Below are positions 10,230 to 20,200 of a stretch of DNA of 64,000 nt, piece after piece. A model generated the notes under the pieces. It did not search any database, was not told the origin of the DNA, and saw only the letters and a program-made list of their open reading frames with translations. A program made the position numbers and the translations under genes. Source of the DNA: Trichomonas vaginalis G3 (lineage: Eukaryota; Parabasalia; Trichomonadida; Trichomonadidae); the NCBI RefSeq assembly GCF_026262505.1, contig NC_067203.1, positions 3,596,001-3,660,000 on the forward strand, given 5' to 3'. The first letter of the stretch is position 1. Each line of letters begins with the position of its first letter.

Positions 10230-11038
10230 ATTGAAACCCGTGGTTATTAGAAATCAAGAACATCATAACAACAATATCCTTGACTCCAAGAATATATATA
10301 TGCATTCCTGAATCTCAACATTGCTTAATTGATTGCAAACTTTTCTATATCTTGAATATCAATCCATTGAAACTCGTCATTGATTAAAATAACATTAGTA
10401 ATCACACCACTACAAGATGCATACCAATACTTTAACTAGAGATTCATTCCTTTCTTATATTGATCTCGATTTTGGGATTTCTATATTGGTATCAAAAAAC
10501 AGATTCTAAGTAAAAAGAATAAAAGAGAAAAATCTGTTTCCAATGTATAATATTTGTTGTCTTCCAGATTGCATTCATTTTTGTTACGTGTTGATATGTT
10601 GACTTAAAATATTCCTCAAGAAATACTATGTATTAGAGTAATTCAGCATATTTGAATGTGAATGTTATAATTTGTTTTACATATTCAATCAATTCTTGTC
10701 ATATTACAATAATGACATATTGCTCTGAACTCCCAATATTCTATCAACATAATGCATATTGAGGCAAAGTTTGTGATACCTTCATGATTCTATAACTAGT
10801 TAAGTAACCATTGATTCACCAACTAGCTTTAAAATAAATTAAAGGAATTATGTATTTTCCTCCATTTTCAGTTGAGATGATCCGCCAATAAGATTCAATA
10901 ATTTTGCGAATTGGAACTCATTTGAGATCTTTTAATCGAAATAACTGTGCAACCTTTATAGCATCAAAATACCAAATCGAATTACACATGGCAAGATTGA
11001 AATTTTATTTCAGGATAGAAAAAACCGTCTGATTTATC
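10230..11038. other. Divergent intergenic region
   Basis: About 800 bp of AT-rich DNA lie between the Cep135-like gene (-) and the Qc-SNARE gene (+). It must contain both promoters. No ORF, repeat or RNA gene could be supported. Confidence 0.5.
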
Positions 11039-11046
11039 TCACTTTT
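11039..11046 (+). promoter_or_regulatory. Inr element of the Qc-SNARE gene
   Basis: TCACTTTT fits the trichomonad initiator TCA+1YTWW exactly. Its A is 28 nt before the ATG at 11069. Confidence 0.6.
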
Positions 11047-11068
11047 ACGGTTTTTTTCAATTGGATTA

Positions 11069-11365
11069 ATGGCTGATTATCACGCACAAACTCAGCAGAA
11101 TCTTCAAAGGGCAGACCAGAAGCTCGATGCTCTTGTTGATATTACAGCTCAGCAGAAGTATCAAGCCGGTCAAATTAACACAGAACTTAAAGACCAAAAT
11201 CAAATGATTTCAAATATTAATGATAAAATGGACAATGCAGACCAGAAAGTCGTCACAGCTACTGATAACGTCAATAAACTTCTCAAGAAAAAGAGCTCAA
11301 TGATCGCTTTCTTATTTATGATTTTATTCCTTATCGGAATCGTCCTCGTTTGGGTCTTGATGTAA
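11069..11365 (+). CDS. Short Qc-SNARE (syntaxin-8/Tlg1-like)
   Basis: This is a membrane-fusion SNARE of 98 aa. Residues about 15-75 form a heptad-patterned SNARE motif. INTELKDQNQMISNINDKMD aligns with the syntaxin-8 class block GNELDEQNEIIDDLANLVE, which places the central-layer Gln in DQN. A tail anchor follows: KKKSSMIAFLFMILFLIGIV. The protein has no N-terminal regulatory domain and consists only of SNARE motif plus anchor. It should sit in endosome/Golgi-type membranes with the short tail in the lumen. The exact trafficking step cannot be inferred. A clean Inr lies just upstream. Confidence 0.8.
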   Translation: MADYHAQTQQNLQRADQKLDALVDITAQQKYQAGQINTELKDQNQMISNINDKMDNADQKVVTATDNVNKLLKKKSSMIAFLFMILFLIGIVLVWVLM

Positions 11366-11444
11366 AATTTTAATTTTATTTAGGTTAAAAGTTCATTATA
11401 TCTTTTACAATTATACTATCATTTTTCTTTTCTTTTAATTTTTT

Positions 11445-12512
11445 TTATTCAGAATTATTTTTTATTAAGTTTAACCTTTTAAGAACTGTTTCTGCCATTT
11501 GTTTTAGAGCAGGGTCATCACAGTTCTGCATATTAATTAAGCGAGAAACTAACTGAAGTCGGAATTCTTTGAGAGTGTCTGCTATATCATCCATATTAAA
11601 CTCATCAATGCTTTCTAATAGCACTTTCATAATCATCATCAATAAATTAGGGTCTTCATTCTTTTCTACACAAATAATTGCATGGGCAAGTTTTCCAAGT
11701 AAAGTATCTTTATCATTTTTCAAGGCATTATAAGCTCCTGATGAAGGACAAGCTAGGAAATTATCAATACATTCAAGACAACTCCATACAATGGCCGCAT
11801 TAAGTGGTGGTTTTCCAGGGTAGTTAATATGCTTCTTTATCTTCTTAACATTGTCATCGCTGAATATTGTTGCATATTTGGATAAAATGGCGTAAAGAGC
11901 TACTACATGTTCTTCAATTTGTTCGCGAGTTTCTTGAGTTATTGAATCAAGGCTATTTTTGATACGTTCAGCTTTTGATTCGTCTGCGTATTGGCAAATT
12001 GTGGTAAGTAATTGCAAGATTTCTATCATAAATTGTGGATCTTTTAAGTAAACAAGAATGGAATTAAATTTATCGTAATTTAAAACTTCTTTGCAGAATT
12101 GCTCATCATTTATTGATAAAACTCGAAGAGATTGAAGCGCTAAGAGTCTGCATTGAACATTTCCATTTTTTTCATCAATTAACTGGAACAATATAGGTAT
12201 GAAGTTTGTTGCTGGAGTATTTGTCGCAAGATTTTGTGCTATTTGATGAAAAACCTTGCTGGTTTCATGACTGATATGTAAATGCCGAATTAAATTAGAA
12301 AATGGATCAATGATAGAGTTGGATAAGGAGTATGCTATTGAATTTGATGTATTAATCAGTGGTCTATTTAATGGATCATCTAATTGTTGAATCTCACGCA
12401 AAAATTGCGGAGTTTGAGAACGACCAGATCTAAATTCACCTTTAATATCATTAGTAGATACTAAAGTATCTTCCATACCTGGTTCGATATCAATTGTTTG
12501 AGGTGTATGCAT
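11445..12512 (-). CDS. ARM/HEAT-like helical repeat protein, function unknown
   Basis: This 355-aa protein begins with a polar, probably disordered N-terminus (about 1-50). Armadillo/HEAT-style helix pairs follow, for example FIPILFQLIDEKNGNVQCRL, LLALQSLRVLSI and LAHAIICVEKNEDPNLLMMI. No enzymatic motif is seen. The first half resembles armadillo adaptors, but I cannot name a family. The gene converges with the Qc-SNARE gene, with about 80 bp between stops. It starts about 45 bp upstream of the 3' end of the tRNA gene on the same strand. Confidence 0.7.
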   Translation of the reverse strand: MHTPQTIDIEPGMEDTLVSTNDIKGEFRSGRSQTPQFLREIQQLDDPLNRPLINTSNSIAYSLSNSIIDPFSNLIRHLHISHETSKVFHQIAQNLATNTPATNFIPILFQLIDEKNGNVQCRLLALQSLRVLSINDEQFCKEVLNYDKFNSILVYLKDPQFMIEILQLLTTICQYADESKAERIKNSLDSITQETREQIEEHVVALYAILSKYATIFSDDNVKKIKKHINYPGKPPLNAAIVWSCLECIDNFLACPSSGAYNALKNDKDTLLGKLAHAIICVEKNEDPNLLMMIMKVLLESIDEFNMDDIADTLKEFRLQLVSRLINMQNCDDPALKQMAETVLKRLNLIKNNSE

Positions 12513-12541
12513 TCTAAAATTTTAGAAGAGGAATTGTTTAG

Positions 12542-12557
12542 AAAAAAAATTCAAAAA
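12542..12557 (-). terminator. RNA polymerase III T-run terminator of tRNA-Ala
   Basis: Directly after the discriminator base, the minus strand reads TTTTT (12557-12553) and then TTTTTTTT (12549-12542). This is the normal pol III stop. Confidence 0.75.
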
Positions 12558-12629
12558 TGGAGATGGGGGGAATCGAACCCCCGGCCTCAACTATGCTAAA
12601 GTCGCACTCTACCACTGAGCCACACCCCC
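12558..12629 (-). tRNA. tRNA-Ala-AGC: tRNA-Ala (anticodon AGC)
   Basis: This is a 72-nt cloverleaf without an intron. The acceptor GGGGGTG pairs with CATCTCC and leaves a G3:U70 pair, the classic alanine identity element, followed by discriminator A73. The D arm is GGCTCAGTGGTAGAGTGC. The anticodon stem CGACT/AGTTG encloses loop TTAGCAT with anticodon AGC, which reads GCU/GCC (Ala) after A34 deamination. The T arm CGGGGGTTCGATTCCCCC is perfect. The A box (TGGCTCAGTGG) and B box (GGTTCGATTCC) are intact. Confidence 0.96.
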
Positions 12630-12929
12630 TATTTTGATAGCACATCTCTATTAAAATCCATAATAAATTTATTATTCGAAATACGTGCCAAAAGTTAATA
12701 CCAAATAATAAATCCCCGATAGATCAATGACTAATCAAAAGTTTTCGCTTTTTAATCAATTTATTACAGACTATATTTTATTCAACTCTACAACAACATA
12801 ACTAATCAATTATATTATTAGCATCAATCAAAAACGCAAACCGCATGTTTTCCTTTAGTATAACACCAATTCATTCCAATTTCTTTTTTTGTATATGCAT
12901 TTGTAATGAACCAGTGAAAACGAATTAGC

Positions 12930-13487
12930 TTATGTCTCTTGAATGTTTTTCATGGTTTCTAACTTTTTGAGCTGACGTGATACCTCTAATATATCGTTAT
13001 AATTCACATCCGGCGGACCTCTTCTCTCTTCTATTCGCTTAAGTGTTTCTGTCCTAGCTTTAAATGCAACTTTGGAGGGATGTGCACCTGGATTTACGAC
13101 ACAAAGATCTGGTGAAATCGGATGAGGTTCGATCTGATCGAAAATATTTCTTTTAACGTGTGCAATTGATTTTGCTGCAATACTCACTCCCTTCACCTCG
13201 AATCCAATTTGTGATTTGGGAGTATATGCAGATAACGAATTTTGTTGCGAAGCTGATTTTGATCTTGCTTGTATCTTCTTTTTCTTCTCACTATATTGGT
13301 TGTATCTTCTGTTTTCGAAATAAGCTCCATAACTTCTGTTTTTCTTGATTCCCTCGCTGTTATCATCTTTTTTCTCGTTAATATCGGTATGGAGTTCATG
13401 ACGAACTTGATAAGTTTCTTTTTCTCTTCGTTTGCCAAGGTTATGCATCTCTTCTGTGAGGCTAGGTATGTACGGGCGCTTTATCAT
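12930..13487 (-). CDS. Basic low-complexity protein of unknown function
   Basis: This 185-aa protein is rich in Lys, Arg and Glu, with no membrane segment and no recognised domain. The first 100 residues are highly charged (REKETYQVRHELHTD, YSEKKKKIQARSKSASQQ). The last 60 look more ordered: IFDQIEPHPISPDLCVV, NPGAHPSKVAFKARTETLKR, IEERRGPPDVNYNDILEVSR. That tail resembles the short conserved motifs of axonemal or cytoskeletal adaptor proteins, but this is only an impression. The coherent codon pattern and clean start and stop support a real gene. Confidence 0.55.
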   Translation of the reverse strand: MIKRPYIPSLTEEMHNLGKRREKETYQVRHELHTDINEKKDDNSEGIKKNRSYGAYFENRRYNQYSEKKKKIQARSKSASQQNSLSAYTPKSQIGFEVKGVSIAAKSIAHVKRNIFDQIEPHPISPDLCVVNPGAHPSKVAFKARTETLKRIEERRGPPDVNYNDILEVSRQLKKLETMKNIQET

Positions 13488-14613
13488 TATTGTAATTACT
13501 TTTCAATGTGCGCATTTTTGTATGAAAAATTTCGGTTGCGTAAATTTGATTAGGATAAAATGCATATATTTTGAGTGTACAATAAAATCCAAAAATTTAA
13601 AATTTAAATAATCAAACTTTTTGTAATCAAAGTTTTCAATTGGTTTGATAAGAGAAGCAACGAACGAAGTAATCCTGCTTCTTTTGGTAATAACATTCTT
13701 CTTCAGATACAGAATTTTATCCATTGAGAGCATAATTCCATTTGATCAAGCCGCAATTATTCTCTTCAATTCTCGTTTATGTGTAATAATATTCTTATAT
13801 CAATTTTCTTTAATAATTCAGTTACAAATTCTATAAAAACAATACAATATCTGTTGATAATATTTCAACTTATTGTTTTCATGTTGCATGTTAATTTCTT
13901 GCTTCATCAGTAGAATGATATTTTAATTATGAGTGTTCTGTAGAACTATATAAAACATATTTCAGCTGAGATTTCCAACATGAATTATGCATCTACAACT
14001 AATAAGGTTAGGATATCACTTAGCAGTGTAACCTACAAATGCTCTAGAATAGGCTTAGGTTATAAAGAATTGATAAATTTACCAAAATCTTTGTAAAAAG
14101 TTAGAAAAGCGAATGGATTTAAGTTACAGACTTGAGTATGAAGTAAATTATTGATGTTTTTCGAATATATCTTTCAAAAAAATTTACCCTTCGAATTTGT
14201 CCTTTTTGATTGAATGATTTACAAACGGTTATAGCCCAATCATTTTAGCATGTGTCTACTGTTGATGGATCGTTCCATTTGGCATCATGAAACATGTAAT
14301 AAATTAACGGGACAAACGGCATCTATTCTTTAATATCTGTCACCTGGCCTGTTTAACACTTCTTTATTAAAAAAAAATTGCGTTCAATAATTTCCAAAAC
14401 TTGAACTGTTTCAAGTTGTTACAATAAGCACATATCAATTTGTTTACGAAAGAATACTTACTGTTACTTAATTTATTTTGAATAATTTTGTTTAATTTTT
14501 TATTTGAGTTTATTTATTTCTCTAGTTTGATATGCGATACTATCATTATGAGTATAACCAGTAAGGGAATATATAAAAATGAAAATTTCTATAAATCGAA
14601 AACAGAACAATCT
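13488..14613. other. Long intergenic region
   Basis: About 1.1 kb of AT-rich DNA separate two minus-strand genes. Short frames here lack coding character. No repeat of the local families was found. Confidence 0.5.
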
Positions 14614-15558
14614 TTATTTAGCAAGCCAAGAAGGCGAATCAGAATCATCACGACTTGAGTTATCATCAGCTCCTTGTGGATCTGGTGCGTATTGAGGCTT
14701 TTCGTTATATGCTGGTGAATTCTCTTCAGCGGACTGAGTTGGAGCATCACTAGTACTATTTGATGGACCTGGTGGAGGTGGTTGAACATGTACTGAATGA
14801 CCAGGGTTATAAGAATTGTCATAAGGAGGATGATTATATGATTGAGGTGGAATTGATTGCATTTGATTAGGATATGGTGGCTGGTATAGTGTATTATATT
14901 GTCCACCTTGAATTGGAGCGTGTGGTGGGTAACTTCCTGCTGGGGGAGGATATGAAGTGGGATTATTATAGTTTTGAGCAAATTCATTGACTTCGTTCTT
15001 CTTAGGAAGGGGTAAGAAGAATACTAATGCATCTGTTGGCTGCTTATTAACAAGAATTGTTGTTGATAATGAATATGTTTGTCCCTCTCTTTCGAAAGAA
15101 GGAATTGTAAGATTTAATGGCATATTAGGTGAATTGGGTTCAATTTGAGCGTTGTGAACAGGAAGCATACGGCAAGGTAACGAATAAAATTTTTCTGGAT
15201 CTTGGAATGGGAATAAATTACTCTTGTGATGAGTATTTGGTGGTCTTGGACGAGGAACATTATATTGTGGTGGTTCTGGTGCACCATTCATACTTCTTTG
15301 GATTGGTTGATGAGTTCTCTTTTGTTTTGTTGAGATTTCAATTTTAAGTTTCTTACCCATAAATGTAACATCGTTTAATGATGCAACAGCTGATGAAGAT
15401 GCGTTTGGGTCTTGAAAATGGACGTACGCAATTAAGTTTGCAGCGCCATGCCGATCTGGAATATCAACTCGTTCAATTTCTCCAAAAGGTTGGAATAATT
15501 TCCTAAACTCATTTTCGTCAAAAGCCTGCGGAAGATTTGAAACGTATAAAGAGCTCAT
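14614..15558 (-). CDS. RRM RNA-binding protein with Pro/Tyr-rich tail
   Basis: One RRM occupies residues 1-78. SLYVSNLP is RNP2, and LIAYVHF stands at the RNP1 position, a loose match to the usual KGFGFVxF. The fold continues through LNDVTFMGKKLKIEIST. A middle part (about 110-200) has no known domain. A Pro/Tyr/Asn/Gln-rich tail follows (NPTSYPPPAGSYPPHAPIQG, PPPPGPS), then an acidic Ser/Asp end. This layout suits an mRNA-binding or splicing-type factor. The frame is open upstream to an ATG at 15615. I choose ATG 15556-15558 because the RRM begins there and an exact Inr sits 15 nt before it. Confidence 0.8.
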   Translation of the reverse strand: MSSLYVSNLPQAFDENEFRKLFQPFGEIERVDIPDRHGAANLIAYVHFQDPNASSSAVASLNDVTFMGKKLKIEISTKQKRTHQPIQRSMNGAPEPPQYNVPRPRPPNTHHKSNLFPFQDPEKFYSLPCRMLPVHNAQIEPNSPNMPLNLTIPSFEREGQTYSLSTTILVNKQPTDALVFFLPLPKKNEVNEFAQNYNNPTSYPPPAGSYPPHAPIQGGQYNTLYQPPYPNQMQSIPPQSYNHPPYDNSYNPGHSVHVQPPPPGPSNSTSDAPTQSAEENSPAYNEKPQYAPDPQGADDNSSRDDSDSPSWLAK

Positions 15559-15567
15559 CAAATGGAC

Positions 15568-15575
15568 AAAAGTGA
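15568..15575 (-). promoter_or_regulatory. Inr element of the RRM gene
   Basis: On the minus strand TCACTTTT fits TCA+1YTWW exactly, with the A 15 nt before ATG 15558. It decides the start: the alternative ATG at 15615 lies upstream of it. Confidence 0.6.
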
Positions 15576-16202
15576 CAATATTAACTTCAATAAGAAGTGT
15601 TTTATCTTCAACCACAAGGGATTTTCTTTGAGTTTATATTGAGATATAGCATGCAGGCAACATTTTGCACTCGTTGATATACATCACTATTGTTACTCAT
15701 TAATCACGTTCTGAAATAATTAATTAGACAAGATTTTTTGATAGATATATTTAAGAAAATAGTGTCTCCAGCATAACTTTGAGATATATATTATAATCTG
15801 CACCTTCAATACTGTCATTTATCTTTTCAAACATCCAAATCTTGAGTTGATTTTAATATTATTCAGATTTTTGAATTTTACTTAAGAGTAATATTGGACT
15901 CACATAAGAAGTAACGAATATTATAAACAAGCTAAAAGTTTTAGTTATTTTTCATGTAATATCCAATATAATCTTCATAGCATATTTTACTATTAGTAGA
16001 TAAATCTCTTTTTACATATTATAGAATGACGAGGTACCCAGAGCTTTTATTGTTTAGGTAATGCAAAATATTGTTCTCTAGAAGTAATCAAAATGTTTCG
16101 AAAGAAACCTCTCCTCAATGTCTATTTATTTCTTTGTATTTTATTTCTTATTTCATGTTGAAGAATTTTTTTTTTGGACAGAGAGATTTTTTTTTCAAAA
16201 TT

Positions 16203-16778
16203 ATGATTGATCAAAACGAGCCATACCAAGCACTCAGTGAAGAAGCAGAATCTGCTCTTCTTAATGAAACTGTCTGGGAAACAATAAATCGAGATTTAAA
16301 TGAAATCAAATCTAAAGTATTAATAGTTTTAAATCCGAAATCATCAAGTGATACTGCATTTAGAGACTGGGATTTATGGGGACCAATGTTTTTTACTCTA
16401 TTCCTCGCAGTTTCTCTCGCATTGTCAGGAGATTCATCACAGACATCAGTTTTATTTACAGATATATTCTCAATTTGCTCTTTTGGTGGAGCGTTTGTTA
16501 CAATTAATTTTATTCTCCTTGGCGGAACCTCAGGATTTTTCCCAGCCTTTTGCGCTCTCGGATATTGCCTATTCCCAGTATGTATAAGTGCTTTAATATG
16601 CTCTATATTGAGTATTATATTTATCAGGCTTCTTGCTTGCGCTGGAGGACTTTATTGGTCTTCAATCGCAATTAGGAAATTTTTGCAAACTCAAATACCA
16701 GACGATAAGCGTATTTTAGGCTTGTATCCATGCATTTTATTTTACGCAATCATTACATGGGTTATTTTTGTTCATTAA
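16203..16778 (+). CDS. YIPF6-like Yip1-domain Golgi membrane protein
   Basis: This 191-aa multi-span protein of the Yip1/YIPF family works in ER-Golgi vesicle traffic and is associated with Rab GTPases. The match to YIPF6 is strong. LNETVWETINRDLNEIKSK corresponds to LSEPVKETIMRDLKAV, FRDWDLWGPMFF to LRDWDLWGPLIL, and FILLGGTSGFFPAFCALGYC to SKLLGGNISFFQSLCVLGYC. Five hydrophobic segments run to the C-terminus. The frame is open upstream as far as 16071, but the added 44 residues are Phe-rich and unlike the family. ATG 16203 gives the normal length. Confidence 0.85.
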   Translation: MIDQNEPYQALSEEAESALLNETVWETINRDLNEIKSKVLIVLNPKSSSDTAFRDWDLWGPMFFTLFLAVSLALSGDSSQTSVLFTDIFSICSFGGAFVTINFILLGGTSGFFPAFCALGYCLFPVCISALICSILSIIFIRLLACAGGLYWSSIAIRKFLQTQIPDDKRILGLYPCILFYAIITWVIFVH

Positions 16779-17296
16779 CTTTTTCCGATGCATCATAACC
16801 ACGTTTCTGCACTTTATTGGTTTTTGTTTTGTTAGTTTAAAATATATTACCTATTATTCTCATTATTAACCATTTTTTAAATTTTATTTTTTTAAATAAG
16901 ATAATTTGTTTCCCCGTGAATAGCAACTGTATTCCACATCGCTAAGTCATCAGGAAAATAAAGTTTTTCATTCCAAAATAAAATGGTAAAATACAGATTC
17001 TTAACGCTATAACACAAGACAACCTCTGAAAGGAATTTCTTTTAGACCATAGATAGATCATGATTAGGATCTAATTAGGTTGATTAAGAAAATGTTTGTT
17101 CTCAAGATTTATATTTTTGCTTTCCATATGTTACTTTCTCTAATATTATTAACGGTATGTTTCTGAAAGTGAGTTCACCTCAAATCAAAATTGAAATATA
17201 AGTTTTAAAGAAATTTATAATATTTTATACACTAAAACAAAAATATAAATGATATTTGTATGATATTATTAATATACCAAATATATTAATAATTTG
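16779..17296. other. Convergent intergenic region
   Basis: About 520 bp lie between the 3' ends of the YIPF6-like gene (+) and TOR (-). No feature was seen. Confidence 0.5.
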
Positions 17297-20200
17297 TTAC
17301 CACAGAGGATTCCATCCATGGTATAGATGAGCGAAATTATACATATCAGTAGCAGAACAAATCAATTTTGTGACTTGTTCTTGTTGTGTCAATCTGTGCT
17401 TCAAATCAAAATCTCTTCCATTAATTTTATCGGAAATTCTGTTAATTGCTCTATCAATATCATTCTCATCAGAGCCAGCATTTGATGGAAGAGAAGCTGA
17501 GAACTGGGAGTTTCTATTTGGCTTTATTCCGGTTGTTCCAAAACTTCTTACTAATGGAGCATGAGCGAAAATTTCGAGGACAGAAAGAACTTCTTCTCTG
17601 TGTCTTCTTATGAGTTTCACAATGTCCAAACACGTCTTTCTGAAGCTTCCATCTATTCCTGCTGGTCCGAAAGCTCTGATCATGAATCTCGTCAATCTGA
17701 AAGGTATCAGTTCTGGGAATAAAACTCTTTCTTTCGTTGTTTCGAAGCAATCTCCGAAATCAACGTGAATCACAGAACCCGTGAAATTATGGATCATTAT
17801 ATTACTTGGATGTCTGTCACCCAATCCCAAAATGTATCCAACAACAGACATCAAAGCCGAAGTCCTTGAGAAAGTTGTAACTCTCTTGATCCAGTTCTCT
17901 GCATCAGGAGCTTTCAACCACAAGATATCTGATAAAACAGAGTCACTTGTTTCATTGGAAACTTGTTGCAAAGCTTCCAATCTTTGAATTGGTCTTAAAT
18001 CATCAAATTTTGGCGTAGTAATTTGCGACAATAATCTGGATTCATAATCAACAGGGATATTCCTTGCTGATCTAAAATCTCTGATTAACTTGAACATTGT
18101 GTCTGAGCCAGGAATCCACTGTATCAAACCAACAGTTGGCAATAATGGCATGATGAAGTTTGTGACGATTTTTGGCATCTCGATTGGAATAAAAGTATTT
18201 ATCAAATGGAAAACTTGAACAACTCTTTGATCCAATCTCAAGTCTTCGTGGCCTTTCAATAGATACCAAAATTCACCACCATTTGAACCTATAATTGCCA
18301 ATCTCTTTGGTCTTTGTTTGCTTGGAAAAACATCTAAACTGCTGGCAAATTTTTTCATCGTTATCACTTCACTTCCTGGTTTATAAGTTCCAGGAACAGC
18401 AATTGGAATGTCATTGAGTTCTGAAAGCCTTGGAGCAACGAATCTCATAGGTATTGATGACATCTGCTCTATCTCGTTCTTGATGTCGTTGCAAAGTGAT
18501 CTATAATCCGACCAACTTTGTTCAACATCTTTTTTGTTTTTCGTGACAAAAAATCTTTTGAAACTTTGTTGCAAATTGTTGATTCTGTCACCAAACAAAC
18601 GAACGAAATAAAGGTCGGCATCTGAATTAATGGATTTGGTTGATGCGAAAATCTTCTCAAGAGTTGTCTTCATTTCCTGGAGTTTTCCAGCTTTGAAATG
18701 ATCAACTGCAAGATTCAAATTTTCCAACCACATTTCAGCTCTGTTTGTACAAGCAGTCATCAATCCTAAATAAATAATTGATGATGCTTCAACGACATCA
18801 TTTCTTATCTTTGAGAATTCGTTTAACATCTGTTTGCCTCTCTGATCATTTGAGTCATTAAACGAGATGCAAAACATCAAAGAGAAAATGACGGCGTGAT
18901 GATGCTCGAGTAAACAATGCCAAATTGTTTCTTGAGCGAATTCCTGCAAATATTTTATAGGATTCATGAATTGCGCGAACAATTGAGGAATCATTGGAAG
19001 CCAAAGCTCTGTTTTAATTGTTTCCAAGTTCTTTTTAACAGTATTAAAAACATTCGGGAATTTTCCTGCTCTAAAAACAATAGAACACAATTGCATCATT
19101 TCGGAAATTCCTTCTGCACATTTAATAAATGTTGTTATTGCATTTATAGCTGCATTTTCTCTATCACTGTCTTTCATGTTATATAATCTTAATTGTATCC
19201 ATCCCCATAATTGCAAAGCTTTGTGGCTTTTTCCTCCACGTTTGCAGATCTTTGCAACACTTCTAAATGTATCTGCGTTGTTTTCTAATGTATCAGATCT
19301 AACAATCCATCGAGCTTTCATGAACAAACAACGTTCTGTCAATTGTTTATCACATTTCTCCTTTTCTAGTCTTTCTATTAGTTTGTTCAATACATCTAAA
19401 GCTTCTGTTTTTTCTTGTCTCTTCCAAAGAGAAACGGAATGTTCAAAAACAACAGGAGTTGGGGATTTAAGGATATCGAAATCAGGATAATAAATATTAA
19501 AGTAATAATCATGCAAATTCCATTCACTTGCGTTTCTTGCGAGTTTTAACAAAGTCAAGATTTCATTTTGAGCTGAAATTTTGTCGCCCAAAAGTTCAAT
19601 TCTCATTAAAATTAATGGTTGCAATTGCATAAAAGAAAGATAAGGATTTCTCACTCTTTGGGCCCATATTTCTGCTTTCGGTTTCTCTTGTAATTCAACT
19701 AGCATTTCTGCTTGAATTAAGAAAGGAATAAACGAAGAGAAACCATGAGGGAAAAGAGATCCTGCTTTGTGTCCTAATGAATTAAATCCTTGTTCAACTA
19801 AATCATTGATAGGAAGTCCGAGTTTTATGTTTGCATAACATTTTGTGATGATACTCGGTATCGAATCATTTGGACAAAACTTTGTTGCCATGTTGAAATG
19901 TTCCCAATCATTTTGATGGTAAAAAGCCAAAGCAAATATTTGTGCAGCGTTTGATTTGTCCAAAGCAGGTAAAATATCAAATCTACTGAACAAAGAAGTG
20001 ATTGAATCCCAATCAGAAACCATGGAATAACTATTCAACAAACCTAAGAAAGAATCATTACTTTCAATATCGTTTTTATAAAGATCAATTGCTTTTTGCC
20101 AGTCTCCTAATTGCGCAGCAAATTTTGGAGTAAACTTGATCTTCTTTGATTCTCTCAACGTGTGAATTAAACCATGAACATCATCTTCAAGAGCCAATTG

